DNA of 64,000 nt from Struthidea cinerea (GCA_013397865.1 VZTI01002064.1:132034-196033), one strand, 5' to 3'. Positions 12,901-25,018 are shown, counted from the first letter of the stretch. The notes: generated from the letters alone by a model not told the origin. A program made the numbers and translations.

Positions 12901-14419
12901 TCCTTGGCCAGGATACTGCATATTTTGAGTAAAATGAGGTGATTTTCTTCATTTTTGAAAGTAGTGTACCCTATTCTCTTCAAAGGCTAACAGAAAATTA
13001 GTTTGCTTCCACATGCATGGTATCCAGAGCAGAACCTCAAAACAATGGGCTAAAGTGAACAAAAGAAACACGACCTACCAAGTAAAGAACAACTTTCCTT
13101 GATCCTCAGCCTAGCTTTGGAGATAAAAGTGCCCTGAAGAGTAATACAGGTACCAGCTAACGGAACTCACTGCAGGCAATGTCCTTTAATAGAAAGGGTG
13201 CACTTCTAGTTCAAAAGCTGCTGCCAATTTTAAATAAGACAGCATTGAGCAAAAATAATCACAGGCTTATTGGTAGCCCACAAAGTCCCAAAGACCATTC
13301 CGGATGTTTTGAGTTAAAATTAGTGTTTTGGGTTTTATCTGTGACTTGAAGTGTGTCCTAGGACAGAGGGGTGAAAGACACCTGTGTAATTCAATTCTAG
13401 AAGTGAAATTCAGGCCCACAGGGTCACCTTGGGAAAGGTTTGGAGACCACCCTGGGTCTCAGCTGAGCAGGTTTTCATACCATGGCCTGAGAGCAATTTT
13501 CTGGCCTGTCTATGTATTGCCTTCTGTTGCTGTGATCCAGTCCCGAAGTAAGATAAGCACAGATAACTGAGACAAAGCCTACACAGAAAAAGTCCTGGTT
13601 GGAAAAATGCCTGGGTACACTGAGCAGTCCTCCTGCTCCAGGAGCAGGTCAGGCTACCACAGTGCTTCTGTTTTGTTATGTACTTATATTACAAGTGGCG
13701 GCTGATTCCCATCAGTCAGATACATGGAGATAATTGTCACTTTTGCTTCTGGTTCCTTTCCAGAAATGAGTTAGGCTATCTCAGTCCTTGCTGAGGCATT
13801 GCCAGGTGGCTCTCGCCTGAGGCCAGGACTCACCTGAACACTGAATCCTTTGTTCCACTGCCCTTCCTTGGTCAGACAAGGAGCAAATAATCAGATCACT
13901 GTTTACTGAAAACCTGTTTTCCTTTGAACATATGCAGAGAGACTGAGATCAAAAGGTTTGTCACCCAGGTCTTTATCAAATCTCCATCTAGCCACCAACA
14001 TTTTGGTATAATTAAAGTGCTAAATGGAGACAACCATACATGCAGTTAACTGCATGAGTGTTTTACTCTAAATAGAATGTGTCCATGGAGAAATACACAG
14101 AAATATCAATTTCCTTTGTTTTTCTTCTCATTGTCACAGTGTCACTGATGAGAATAGCTGGAGTGTGCATGCTCTTGCAAAAAGAAGGGTCTCTGTTAAA
14201 ACTCAAAAGATACGGCTTCTCTCTGCTGTGTCTATTGATAAATGCACTTCACTTGCTTATCAGTTCTCTAGCAGTGTAGCTGTGTTGTGGTTAAAGTGGG
14301 CAGGCAGCTAAACACCTCCCAGCCATTTGGAAAAAAGGTAAAACTAGTGGATTGAGGTAAAGATGGTTTAATAGAACAGAAAAGGAAGGGAAAATAATAA
14401 TAACAATAACAACAACAAC
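6937..14419. other. Gene-free stretch; nothing coding recognised
   Basis: Anonymous sequence of roughly 40-45% GC by eye. The longest frame is 9286-9780 (+, 164 codons). It overlaps others in all frames, shows no domain I can defend, and is followed by an AATAAA at 10096-10101. A TATA-like TATAAAA lies at about 9711-9717. A minus-strand G-quadruplex motif is listed separately at 12015-12042. No CR1 body, LTR or tRNA recognised in this span. Confidence 0.55.
12015..12042 (-). other. G-quadruplex motif (four G-runs on minus strand)
   Basis: The plus strand shows C-runs of 3, 4, 5 and 3 at 12015-12017, 12021-12024, 12032-12036 and 12040-12042. The minus strand therefore has four G-tracts of at least three, with loops of 3, 7 and 2 bases, satisfying the usual G3+N1-7 rule. 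It lies inside a local CCCAT/CCATT-rich patch, with no gene nearby. Confidence 0.6.
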
Positions 14420-14467
14420 AATAATAATAATAATAATAATAATAATTATTATTATTATTATTATTAT
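14390..14467. repeat. AAT/AAC microsatellite ending in perfect (AAT)n(ATT)n palindrome
   Basis: A mixed AAT/AAC tract runs into nine AAT units from 14420, which flip directly into ATT units. Positions 14424-14445 and 14446-14467 are exact reverse complements: 22-base arms with no spacer. Read as codons, the minus strand gives poly-Asn, poly-Tyr or poly-Ile, which explains the spurious frames at 14268-14684 and 14291-14497. Confidence 0.9.
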
Positions 14468-16116
14468 GAAAGAATATGCAAAACAAGTGATGCACACTGC
14501 AGTTGCTCATCACTCGCTGATGCCCAACCAGTCCCTGACCAGCGATTGGTCTCTCCTGGCCAACTTCCCCGGTTTTATTATTCAGCATTACACCATATGG
14601 TATGGAATGTCCCTTTGGCCAGTTGGGGTCAGCTGTCCTTGCTGTATCCCCTCCCATCTTCTTGTACACCCACAGCCTCCTCACTGGCAGGGTGGTGTGA
14701 GCAGCTGGAAAGACCTTGACTTAGAGTAAGCACTACTTAGCAACAACTAAAACATCAGTGTGTTATCAGCATTATTCTTAACATTATTCTCATCCTAAAT
14801 CCAAAACATAGCACTGTACCAGCTACTAGGAAGAAAATTAATCTACCCCAGCTGATATGAAGCCAATATCTTGTACTTTGAAGCCCTTTGTTACCTGTGT
14901 GCATTAAGAGTTTTAAAAAGTGGGAAGGATTCATCTAGGACTGCCTCTGTTTGACCTCTGTTAACAACATAAGGGTTGCGTGTGTCAAACAAGAAGACAT
15001 ACAGACTTCCTGAAACCTAAAATAAGAAAAAAAAATCATAATTACAGCAGCCTTTCATGATGAGCTCAGCTTGTTCAGTTGGCCTTAAAAGCCCAGCAAC
15101 TGAGATGAGCATGACAGCAGGCTCTGGATGTTGCAAGATTTGAGTCGTTTTGGTTTTGAGAGGTGAGGAACTGACTTCCAATGTCAGATTGCAAAATCCA
15201 CTCCACTACCACCTGCCAAAGCTGCTAAAGGAGCACATTCTATGCCGTAACTCTTCCAAGATGGCTCAGAGATCTCAGATTTCAGGTATTTCAGATTCAG
15301 TAGAAAACAGCTCAAAGTCCATCTCCTAATCTGCATGCTATCAGTACAGAGTATGGGATCTGGGATTTCCTGCAGCACAGTGATGCTATTGTGATTCCTG
15401 TGATCCAGCCTGGTATCCTGTGTGCCTACAGGTGTATCTATAGAACCCCGTGGAGGAAGAGTCACCAGGTTGCAGGTGGCAGGGTGCTAAAATTGCCTCT
15501 CATAAAGAAGCATGTGTTGTCCTGGGTACGAGGAGTAGGTGGGACTGGGTAAGGGCATTGGGTTCAACAGGCTTTTGCAAGTGCAGAAGGGAGAGTGCAA
15601 CAGCTTGGCATCCTGCAAGTAGTAATTAACACCTGTGTGCAGCTGAGGGAGGACAGGCAAGAGAGGAGTTTTTAACCTCTTTCCTCTTGCTATTGATTTC
15701 CCCTCTTTGAGCTTGCTGGTTTAGCTGAAGCGTTGTGTATTGAACATCTGCTTTGTCACCTCTGTCATGACGCTACTTTTACACTCCCTTGCTGCTGGAG
15801 CGTTAAAGCTTTCAGTGAAGAGCAAGTAAAAGCTGGGCTTTGATGGTTTCCTTGCTCATTGCTCCTTTAGTGTCCCATATCTCCAGCTAGAGTGTGGGAG
15901 TCTGGGCAGGAGATGGAATCCATTCTCACGTGTATTGGCAGAAGGCAACAGCAGAGCCAGTTCTGCTCCCCCACTTCTCCCTGCTACAGGAGAAGCCAGA
16001 TCCAGATAGATAAAGGAAGAACAATATGAATTAGGATGGTGTAAATACATAGAAATGTCAGTCCTAATTTATTCTACTTTTTTACACTGACATTATGAAA
16101 ATGTCCACTCTACATT

Positions 16117-16123
<7 letters not shown>
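14468..16123. other. Gene-free stretch; nothing recognised
   Basis: Unique-looking sequence between the AAT/ATT palindrome and the long poly(A). Open frames are all below 100 codons and without domains. No LTR, CR1 or RNA gene was seen. Confidence 0.55.

Positions 16124-16177
<54 letters not shown>
16124..16177 (+). repeat. 54-base poly(A) homopolymer
   Basis: An uninterrupted run of 54 A, followed by GAAAGAAAA. No AATAAA lies within 30 bases upstream, and I could not recognise retrocopied gene sequence before it. It may be an expanded A-tract or a retroposition tail; length is prone to sequencing and assembly error. Confidence 0.9.
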
Positions 16178-16179
<2 letters not shown>

Positions 16180-17209
16180 AAGAAAATTGCTGTATTAATT
16201 TGGGGAAGACTTGTTTTTCTTGTAACTCTTGAAAAACATTACTATACTGAATATACAATGAATACTGTGTTTTTTCTGTGCTGCACAAAAATGTATATGA
16301 AGAATGGTTATTTTTCATCTTTTAGCATCATTTATCCATTCCTCTCTAGCCAGTTATATTTAGGATGACATGAATCATGGACTGTTTCTGCCCAGTGACT
16401 ATAAAAGGAGTCTTAAATGACCATCTCAGATGCAGATGTCTTTTGTAACCATTTTTGTTGTACAACCCTTCCTTAATTTAGTTTGACAGTTTGGATAGAA
16501 GAATCTGTTGGTAAATCAGACACCAGATCTGTTATGCCAAAGCTAAACAGAAAACTGATTGATTTTATATAGTAAAATACAGTCTGAAGGTTATATAAAA
16601 ATTGTAGGTGATGAAGTAACCCACACAAACATCTCCAGACGTCATGGCTTGCTGAGGTGGCTGCTTCGGCATCTCTTGTGTGCAGTGGGTGGTGTGTAGG
16701 TGTTGCTGTTATGTCCGAGATGCATAAAGAAAACGACATAGAGTCCAGGCTTGTGAACAAGTGGAAGCTGAAGCTGAAGCGCTTTAATAATTTTGTAACT
16801 ACTTTTATAGGATAGATTGCAAAAGTGTGTTGAATGGCAATAGGTAATTGGTTCCTCGGCCATCCACTCCTTGAGAGGATTGGCCAAGTCCTAAGATACC
16901 TATTCCAAATTATTTTCAAAGTCAAAGCCATAACAATCTTGCAAAACAGCTTGCAGGTGCAAGACGTTTATGAAACTGTGACCTTGTTTAAAATAGTTTG
17001 CATGGGAAAGACAGTCTTCTCACAGAATATTGAGAAAAGGCTGAAGAATTTCTCCACTTCTAGCTTTTTAGCACCTACATGTAGGTACCATGGCTCTTTC
17101 TGCCCATTGCCTTGCCAGCAGCAAGCCTTCCCAGCAGAAGAAACAGTGTTTTTCAAAGTCTCTTCTTCTGTCCTGTGTTAGACATCTGTGCTGAGGCAAG
17201 CTGAAGCTG
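16178..17209. other. Gene-free stretch; nothing recognised
   Basis: AT-rich to about 16600, then mixed composition. The frames at 16473-16931 (-) and 16834-17181 (+) overlap and have no recognisable domain or splice context. Confidence 0.5.
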
Positions 17210-17620
17210 CTTGGAGGGCTTGCTTCCCTGCCTCGGGGCTCCTGCCGCAGCTGGGGCCGCTGCAGAGGTGAGGTGTCTGCAGCACCAGGCTCCTATGCGC
17301 GTGGTGGGCCTGGTCACGGGTGGCGTGAGGCAGGTGTGGCCGCAGCAAGGCTGCGCCCTGAAGGAGCTCACACGGGGGGAAACACGAGGAGCAGCGTGCT
17401 GGGGTGGTGCTGGCAGGAGGCTGGGCATGGCACAGCACAGATGTGGCCCGTTGTGGTTCGTGGTTTCACAGACGGGTTAACAGCGCCTGCAGACGTGCTG
17501 AACCAGTGACTGCTCGGGTCCTGTAGCCTGAGAAAGGAGCTTCCACCTGCTCTGGCCACGGGGGAGCATCAAACCTGGCTCCAGAATGGGAAAGTGAAAC
17601 CCGCTGCCCTGCTTTGCCTA
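17210..17620. other. CpG-enriched GC-rich island
   Basis: About 400 bases with roughly 18-20 CG dinucleotides by eye, in clear contrast to the AT-rich sequence on either side. Several short frames cross it on both strands without domains. It ends just before the solo LTR at 17639. It could be a promoter or enhancer CpG island of an unseen transcript, or part of an older GC-rich insertion. Confidence 0.5.
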
Positions 17621-17632
17621 AGCAAATGAATG

Positions 17633-17638
17633 GTAAAC
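17633..17638 (+). repeat. Target-site duplication, left copy (GTAAAC)
   Basis: GTAAAC directly precedes the TG that opens the LTR and is repeated exactly at 18030-18035 after its terminal CA. A 6-bp duplication fits alpha-/beta-retroviral integration. Confidence 0.85.
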
Positions 17639-18029
17639 TGTTGGGGTGCACTATGTGCTGGAAGAGAGATAGGCCCTGAGGATCACAGAGAAAGGGCCTC
17701 TTTCCTGGGCCCGGAGGTGACCCTGGGAGTGCATCCAGGTCACCGGAGATGGACTGAGAGAGGATTGTGTGTTTATGGACAGACTGGGCCTATGAGAAGT
17801 GTTAATTGTAGTTTGTGGCCTTATAGGGTATTGTTTGCCTGTTACCATAATAGGTAGAATCTGTGTAATACCCCAGGTGATTGGGAGACACTGTGGTGAA
17901 CATCTTTCCTGTTTATACGATGTTATATCCTGTTGGGTGCTGGTATTTAGGGAATTCTGACTGCGCAATAAACGGCTTTGCATTCTTCAACCTGATAAGC
18001 AAGGTCCTTGCCCATGTGTCATTACTGCA
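17639..18029 (+). mobile_element. Solo LTR of an alpharetrovirus-type endogenous retrovirus
   Basis: A 391-bp element bounded by TG...CA and flanked by the identical 6-bp duplication GTAAAC. Near its 3' end it carries a TATA-like TATTTAG at 17944-17950 and a poly(A) signal CAATAAACG with AATAAA at 17967-17972. The spacing between the two and their wording closely match the U3/R layout I remember for avian leukosis-type LTRs, which supports + orientation. No gag, pol or env sequence adjoins it, so it is a recombination-derived solo LTR. Family assignment is from remembered motifs; the boundaries come directly from the sequence. Confidence 0.85.
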
Positions 18030-18035
18030 GTAAAC

Positions 18036-21000
18036 AGCATTATAAGCTCACTAGGCAGGGAACATCTCTTTTGTTCTCTGCCTTTTTTCCTCTATTGTCA
18101 TAGTAGAGATAATAACGCTGTTATTAAATATCTAACAGGATTGGTGAAACATAGCATTATCTGACCAAAGGTATTGGTATTTATGGGCTTTAGGCAAAGA
18201 GTATCATAAATAAATTAATTTCAATGTGTATAAAAATGAAACACTTTTTGTTTTGTGAAATAATTTATATTTGATTAGAAAGTAATTTATTATTGTTTAT
18301 TATTTCATAAAACTTTGCCGTGTTTTGCAAAGTAATTTGTCTTTTGCATTTTTGAGAAAAGAATAAATATTTTTTAATGCCATACTAGTCATTAAGCCAA
18401 TTGAGACAAATTTAGTAAGATTAATTTTGCATTCCAATGCTGAGTACTCTGCTGGGCAACTAAAAAACAATTAACTATAATGAACGCTCAGACTTGCTAT
18501 TTATTTTGCAAACCCAGGAGAAACAGAAGACAGCAATACCAACTGTATCTAAATTTCATCAATCCCACTGAACCCATTAAAAATTAATAATTTTATGTTT
18601 TCCTCCATATTTCCATTTTCCCCATGCACTTTTTCCATGCTGCAGGAGGGAGGGGTTTCCCAATGGCAGAGACGGGGAGCAAGGCTCACTGTAAGGTTCA
18701 GGATTGAGAAATAAATACCAGGAAGACAGTGTCAGATGGCAGAGATCATAAACTGGGTAGAATAAGGACTTTTTTAATTGCATTTCCCTGCATTTGTGGG
18801 ATGGGGTTTGGACAGTGGCTGAGCACTGGAAGGAGGTAACCTCGCTGTTTTTGCTGTTAGTGACTCATAAGTGACTCAATCAGCTCTTGAAAACACAAAA
18901 GCACTCTTGTGCGAAGTTCTCATCTCTGGTTATAGGTAGTCATTACCTCTGAGAGGGTGCTCAGAACATGTGTGGGAGTTTTCCTCTGCCAAGAGAGTAT
19001 TTTGAGGTGTCTGGTTTTTGACAACCCAATTTTCTTTCCATGCTTCAACTCCTTCCTGACAAGACAGTTGTATGGAGCATTTGCAATTTTTTTGGTTCAA
19101 GGTCTTAGTAAGCCTAGGGAGGGCAAAATCCTGTTTAAAAAGTAGCAGAGCAAGCTTTCTATTTTTTTTTTTGAGCCAATATTATTTGTATTTTTAAAAT
19201 ACAGATGTTAAATACATATCTAATTTTTTAAAAAAAATTTACATTCACAGCTGCTTGTCATCTTGGCTGTCTGCTAGCATTGCTCAGAATCAGAATGAAA
19301 TACCAGGATTCCTCAGACACAGAGCATCAAGGTGATTGATCCCCTGTGTGTCACCCACCTTTCCCTGGCAAACACCAAGCACCTCCCAAGTTCATCAGGC
19401 ACCCTGATATGTTACCCCATTAGCAGCCTCTTTGCTCCCTAAAAACAGATGCTTGCTGTGTTCCGTTCACTGTGAACATCCTTTTACTTGTCTCTTCTAA
19501 TGGGTTTTAAATCTGCTCAAATTATTTGGTAATTTTTAGAAAGACTGTGGTTGGTTTTTTCACGCTGGTATGGTGCAGAGGGAAAATGCAGGGCCCATTG
19601 CTCCATCAGCAGTTACTGGAAGGACATTTTGGGTTAGGTCTTTGCGGGGAGATTCCTCTACAAATCACAGTGGGGTGCAATGGGATCATGTACGGAAGCT
19701 GGTCAGGCTGCGTTGTGTTGCTCACTTTCCAGCGGGAGCTGTTTGGATGGGATGGCCCCTCTTCGCCTCTCCTAATCCCTACTCAAGGGATTATGGCATT
19801 GTGCTTCCTGAGGGGCTCTGGTGGATGTAATCCGCTGCTACGTGAGAGATTGGCCGTAGGATGATGCTGAAATGCAAAGCAGTGTTTTTACTCGGAGGAT
19901 GCTGTTCTGTTGCAGCTAGCCCATTATGTTGGAAGCTATGAAAGATCCCTGATGGTGGGTGCTTGTTACAATGCCTGTCAGTGGGAATTTGGGTTCTGTG
20001 TTGAACTCTTCAGTTCAGCCCCAGCTCTCTGTTATATTCTAACAATGTTGAAAATAAGTGTTTTTTGCAGGTATTTGCCTCCTGTGACAGAGATTTGCAG
20101 GGCTCTTTGCTTTCAGTGCAGCTAGTTCTTGATTCTGAGTCTTGTTTCCACAGTCCTTCAGAAGACCCCTGAATGTTAACTCAATGTCAATTTATATATT
20201 TAATTGTGGGTTTAGAGTTAATTTTTTAATTTTTTTCCCTTATTTTTGCTGTCTTCAGAGTTTCCATAAGGTAGTATGTATTGATAGTGGAAAAATAATT
20301 TTTTTATTCTCACTTCAGGCTTCTTAAATTTTCTTATGCATCACCAGGGAAGACACTGTTATCATGGATCAATAAGAGCTAAGATATTTCTACCAACAAT
20401 GTCTTAAAACATTTTTTTTCATTTAAAACTGACCTCTGTGGTGGAACTGAAGGGAAAGCAGACACAAGCCTCTAAAGTGTAAGGTTTGCCAAGGAGGCTG
20501 CAGTTGTATCAATACCACATAATGATAGACTCAAAATTGGCTTCAGAGTGCCTTCTACTTGCTTGGTTTCACAGCCTGAAAGAATTTCATAGGAAAGCAG
20601 GAGCACCTGGTGGTGCTGTCACAAAACCTAGAAGCTTCTAACCCTGCTGAGGAAGATAAATAGGTATGCAATTTCGCATGTGTGTATGGCAAGAGAAAAT
20701 ACAAAAAATTATCACTTGCTTTCTGAGCACCTTAAATGTTACACTTTCTGGGCCTGAGTGCCCCTTCCAACACAAACCATTCTATAACTCTACCTTTTTC
20801 AGAAGAAGTGGGACCCACAGTGCCCATGCATCTAAAACTGAGGGCTTTGTCAGCAAAAGCACTTAGTAAAGTCTAGGATGAACAGAAAGAAGAGGGAGAT
20901 GTACTGTGCTCCTCAGTGCTAATCTCGATGTGAACAGAAGCTGAATGTTCCATTTTCAAAGTTGGGTTTGATTTGGCTTTTTCTTATTGTAGCAAATTCA

Positions 21001-22313
21001 TGGGTTTACTGGCTTTTTAAAAGTAATGTTTGTTTCAATCATGTTTAACCAGTCTAATCCCTCATAAAGTATTTGATTTTGTAAAGCCCATACTTAGGTT
21101 TATATATAATCAGTACTTACTGGGGGCAACGAGCAGGGAAAATGAAGACTACAGTAGCACAACACGTGGTAAAACTAAATGAAAACTGAAAAAACAGAGT
21201 GTGACGTAGTGCAGGTAAAAAGAGCTGTGTGACAAATGGGTTGTATGGGAAAGGCAGGGAAATGCATGTCTGGGGCTGGAACAGTGGTTTTTTATTCAAA
21301 AGCAGTGCCCTTCTCAGCTAGCACTGGGCTGCCTGCTGCACATGCCTCTTCACGAGCTGAGCCGTGGCTCAGTCCCCTAGATGGTGTTAGAGCACTGTGA
21401 TTCTCGGCTACCTCCTGCTGCTTCACCTGCACTCGGAAGGGATCAGCCGATAAAACAGGCGATATCCTAAGGGGGTCTTTGGAGGGGTCACATCATGTTG
21501 GCAGCTGCCATCCAGTCTAATCAGCCAGTCCTGGGTTGCTTTTCTCAAGCAATTGTGTGAAATACAACCAGATTCTTTGAAAACTGAAGCGTGCTTATTT
21601 GATAGCTGTTTCTCAATTATGCCCTTAGCGTGCCCTTAAATTCTTGTCCCGTCAAATAAAATGCTTCTGCAGAAATAGAGGCTGGTTTATATCTGACGTT
21701 GCAGTTTGTATGCCAAATTTCTTTGAGTGAACAAGCTCTCACAGATGACAAATCTTAGATGAGCAGAGAGTAAATTCACAAATCTAACTTTCACCATAAA
21801 TTGTCTATTTCTGTGTGTCTCCACAGTCTGGAACTGCCCATCCAGTGTTCTTTATAATAACATATCTGGTCTTTCAAAACATGGGGAGAAAAGCCTGCTC
21901 CTGGAGAAAGGACAGCTATGTCCTTGTATCAGTCATAAGGAAAATAAAGATTATCTTTGATTTAATGTAGGGGATTGTTATTCAGTGTTACACAGTTTGT
22001 ATCTGCGGTGTATGCTTCCATGAACAGAAGGTCCTTGGCTGCAGGAGCTGCTTGAGCTGCTGCTCTGTAGGGAATGACACTGGATTGCCTCTTCATCAGG
22101 TCCAGGAGCTCTAGGGAATGACAGTTCCTGTCTGCTGCTGGAGGAGGTTGTTTGTGAAGAGAAACCGTGCTGGTTGTGGAAGTGCGGGGAGGCAAAGGAA
22201 TGGCATCAGTAGGTGCTGTGCTGGCATCTCTCTGCTTTGCTGGCTCTCGTTACCGAGCATGTTTCACAGGTTCAGCTCCTGACAGAGCTGGGCTTGCGTG
22301 GGGTAACTGCTTG
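18036..22313. other. Gene-free, partly AT-rich stretch
   Basis: No coding gene recognised. 18100-18500 is strikingly AT-rich with many TAAT/ATTA motifs and could be a conserved regulatory block, which needs cross-species comparison. Frames such as 19526-19864 (+) are short and overlap others. A small perfect inverted repeat (CTGAGCC, 2-base spacer, GGCTCAG) lies near 21357-21372. Confidence 0.5.
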
Positions 22314-23155
22314 GACCACCGAATCACCAAGTGCTTTGGATTGGTTAAAGATCATCTAGTCCCAACCCCCTCCACGATGGGGAGTCCTTCTGTAGGTGTG
22401 GTCTCTCTCCTCCTCCTCGGAGCTGGGTCGTGGGCCCACCTCTGGGGCCTCGGGGTAAATTCTCCCGATGTGTTCTGATGTTGAAACAGCCCAGAGAGAA
22501 GAAGGGAAAAACCGAAGTCCCGGGAAAACAAATTCAACTCTCATCTCCCTCCGGAGAAAAGGAGCCGAAAGCTGGCTGAGTAAAAAGCAAGAAGGGTGCT
22601 TCTTCTGCTCTTGCTGCTGCAGCAGGAGAACACAGAGGAGTGTGTATCTGTGTCCTTGAACAACTGCTTTGAAAAGTTCGCTCAGTTTTTTTCCACTCTC
22701 CCCTCTCAGGCTCAGTTTAAAGGCACAGAAGGGCACAAAGTTAATTTCTGGGCATAGAGCAGCGATAGGGGATACCACATCATAAAGTCACCCCAAGACA
22801 GACACCTTCCACTGGACCAGGTTGCTCAAATCCCCATCCAGCCTGGCGTTGAAGATTTCCAGGAACAGGACATCCGCAACTTCTCTGGGCAGCATGTGCC
22901 AGTGCCTCTCTGTCCTCACAATAAAGAAATTCTTTCTAATGTCTAATCTGAACCTACACTCTGTCAGTTTAAAACCATTCTGCCTTGTCCTATCACTGCA
23001 TATCCTTGTGAAAAGTCACTCTCCAGCTCTTCTGTAAGCTCCCTTAAGGTACTGGGAGGTGCTGTAATGTCTCCTCAGAGCCTTCTCTTTTCCAGAGTGA
23101 AGGATCCCAGCTCTTCCAGCCTGTACTTATAGCAGAGGTGTTCTCTCCTCTGAAC
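22314..23155 (-). mobile_element. CR1 LINE 3' fragment, split by an LTR insertion
   Basis: Two blocks belong to one minus-strand CR1. 22314-22390 holds the 3' end, with the AAAGATCATCTAGTCC motif typical of CR1 tails. 22805-23155 continues with the standard CR1 text (CACTGGACCAGGTTGCTC, CATCCAGCCTGG, AAGAAATTCTTTCTAATGTC, GCCTTCTCTTTTCCAG). The interruption is the solo LTR at 22391-22804. The element is 5'-truncated, as is usual for CR1, and carries no intact reverse-transcriptase frame. Confidence 0.88.
22391..22804. mobile_element. Solo LTR nested inside a CR1 (TSD CCTTC)
   Basis: A 414-bp segment opens with TGTAGGTGTGG and closes with GACAGACA. It is flanked by CCTTC at 22386-22390 and 22805-22809. 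Removing it together with one CCTTC restores the expected CR1 wording across the join (GGGGAGT-CCTTC-CACTGGACC), which confirms the boundaries. The 5-bp duplication is typical of ERVL/class III elements. No canonical AATAAA was found on either strand, so orientation is unresolved; the minus-strand beginning (TGTCTGTCTTGGGG) resembles avian ERV LTR starts that I recall. No internal viral genes remain. Confidence 0.8.
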
Positions 23156-25012
23156 TCGCTTCAGCACATACGTGTTAGAACAAAGCATATATGTCTGCAG
23201 AGAGTCATTTTCCAGGATCACAGTGGCCAAAGTGACTGCTGCCACCTGAAGAAGCTGCTGTTGAGCATGCTACAGCATGCAGGTATTACTGCAGCATCCT
23301 TTATAGACTCATTTTGGAAGCAATTGAACTAGTTACCCAAAAAATTCAGATTTTACAAAAAAATCCCCTAACAACCCAACCACAAAACTGGGAGTTTTCT
23401 GAGAATTATATTTGGTAGATGTGGCATCACACTTGTGACTGGTGCTCACCTTGGAAGATGAGCGGCAAACTGGTATTTGCGACGTTAGTGCATGGCTGGA
23501 TGTGTTCACTGCACACGGTTTTATTCAGATTACAAGGGCCCAAGCACAGGGTAGCATTCCTGGGGCAAGGCAGCAGCACTCGAATTTGAGGCACAGCTGA
23601 GGTTACTGCCTTTTGTTTGCTCAGGCACCCGTTTGTTTTGCACTTGAAGAAAATGCAGCCTGACTTCTGGCCCTTAGGGAAGAGAGTTGGAGAGGGAAGC
23701 AAGGGTTGACAGTGCAGAGATCAGAAACCTTAGAGCAGTTATTTTGGATACTGGTACCAGCTTGGCTGCAAGGGAGAGGGGCTACATTCTGCCCTGCAAC
23801 CTGCACTGGAGGTTTGCTCCCATGGCTGGGCTGTGATTGGTTTTAGAGTAGCTGATATGTAAGGCAGATATAAAGCTATATAAGGCATATCTGTGCACAG
23901 GGCAGTAATTTTTTTTTTTTTAGGGTAGATGTGAAGAGGCTGAGGAGGGAGCAGGATGGAAGTGCAGCAGGTGCAGGGTCAGCAGCTACAGGGACACTAT
24001 GTCCTGCTGCACCTCTAATGAAGTACCTTTGCTTTATTTCTCCCCCAGAAAAGGTTAAGAGTGAGCATGTCAAATTTTCTTCCTGGTCTGGAAGCATTGC
24101 CACCACAGAAGTCTCCCCTCCAGTGCTTTCAGCTTGTTTGATCCTGACAGGATTCGGTCTGGAGCTGTCACCGGTTTATTCAGCACAGTTCATTTGGGCA
24201 AATATCTTCAGCTCTGCTACATGGATCTTATTTTCCAGTTGTCATCGTGTATGAAAAAGAAATTTGCAGGGTAGCCAGATCAGTCAGAATTCATAAATTC
24301 TTCCCATTTCATGAGAAAAACTGTATGTGTTTAAAACAGTGGAAAAACCTTGCCATGGGGAGGTGTGTGGAAGCACAGCACTGCATCACCACCTCCACGT
24401 CTCCCGGGGACGGACATGGGTTCTGTGAAATTTACGTCAAGATTTAATTATAATAAATAATAACCACAAAGACATCTGTGTGTGGGGGGTCTTTCCGCTG
24501 GGTGACATGAAGTAGCTGCCACAAGAGAATACTGTAAAACTAATTAGCTCTTTCTGTTCACCAATAGATCAGAAGCCAATTCTATGTCCTATTCTAATTG
24601 GTCATTTAAGGGTGGATTAGGCTCAAATTAAAATATTTCTCCATCTTCAGAAGTAAGCAGGTGGTTTAATTAGACAATTAGACAATTATTTAGACAATAT
24701 TGTACTTTTTATCAGTGCATTAGTAATAGGAAAAGTTTGCCCCTATGTTGTTGACACATCAGCAAGAAAACTGTCTTTCTTTACTGTTTTTCTCCACCAT
24801 ATTAATTATTTCAAAAAGGTTTGTCAGCACTGTAGAAGTCCAACCACCAGTATAATTGGGTCACACCTTTGATTTGAACTGACCCATCGCTGTGAGTATT
24901 GGCCTCCTTATTGAAATCTGCCCATTTGGTTTGACTTCTGTGCATGGGCATGTCAGGGGCCAACTCCAGTACTGGCAAGATTCCCGCCTCAGTTACAGAC
25001 ATAAACTAAATT
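23156..25012. other. Gene-free stretch; nothing coding recognised
   Basis: Open frames are at most 107 codons and show no domains. Around 24668-24700 there is a short tandem run of TTAGACAA units. 24530-24680 is AT-rich with several TAATTA/AATTGG motifs, a composition often seen in non-coding conserved elements; this is not demonstrated here. Confidence 0.5.
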
Positions 25013-25018
25013 ATTTCC

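Noticed and set aside
14268..14684. 138-codon minus frame with poly-Asn/poly-Tyr
   Set aside because: It is the translated AAT/ATT microsatellite.
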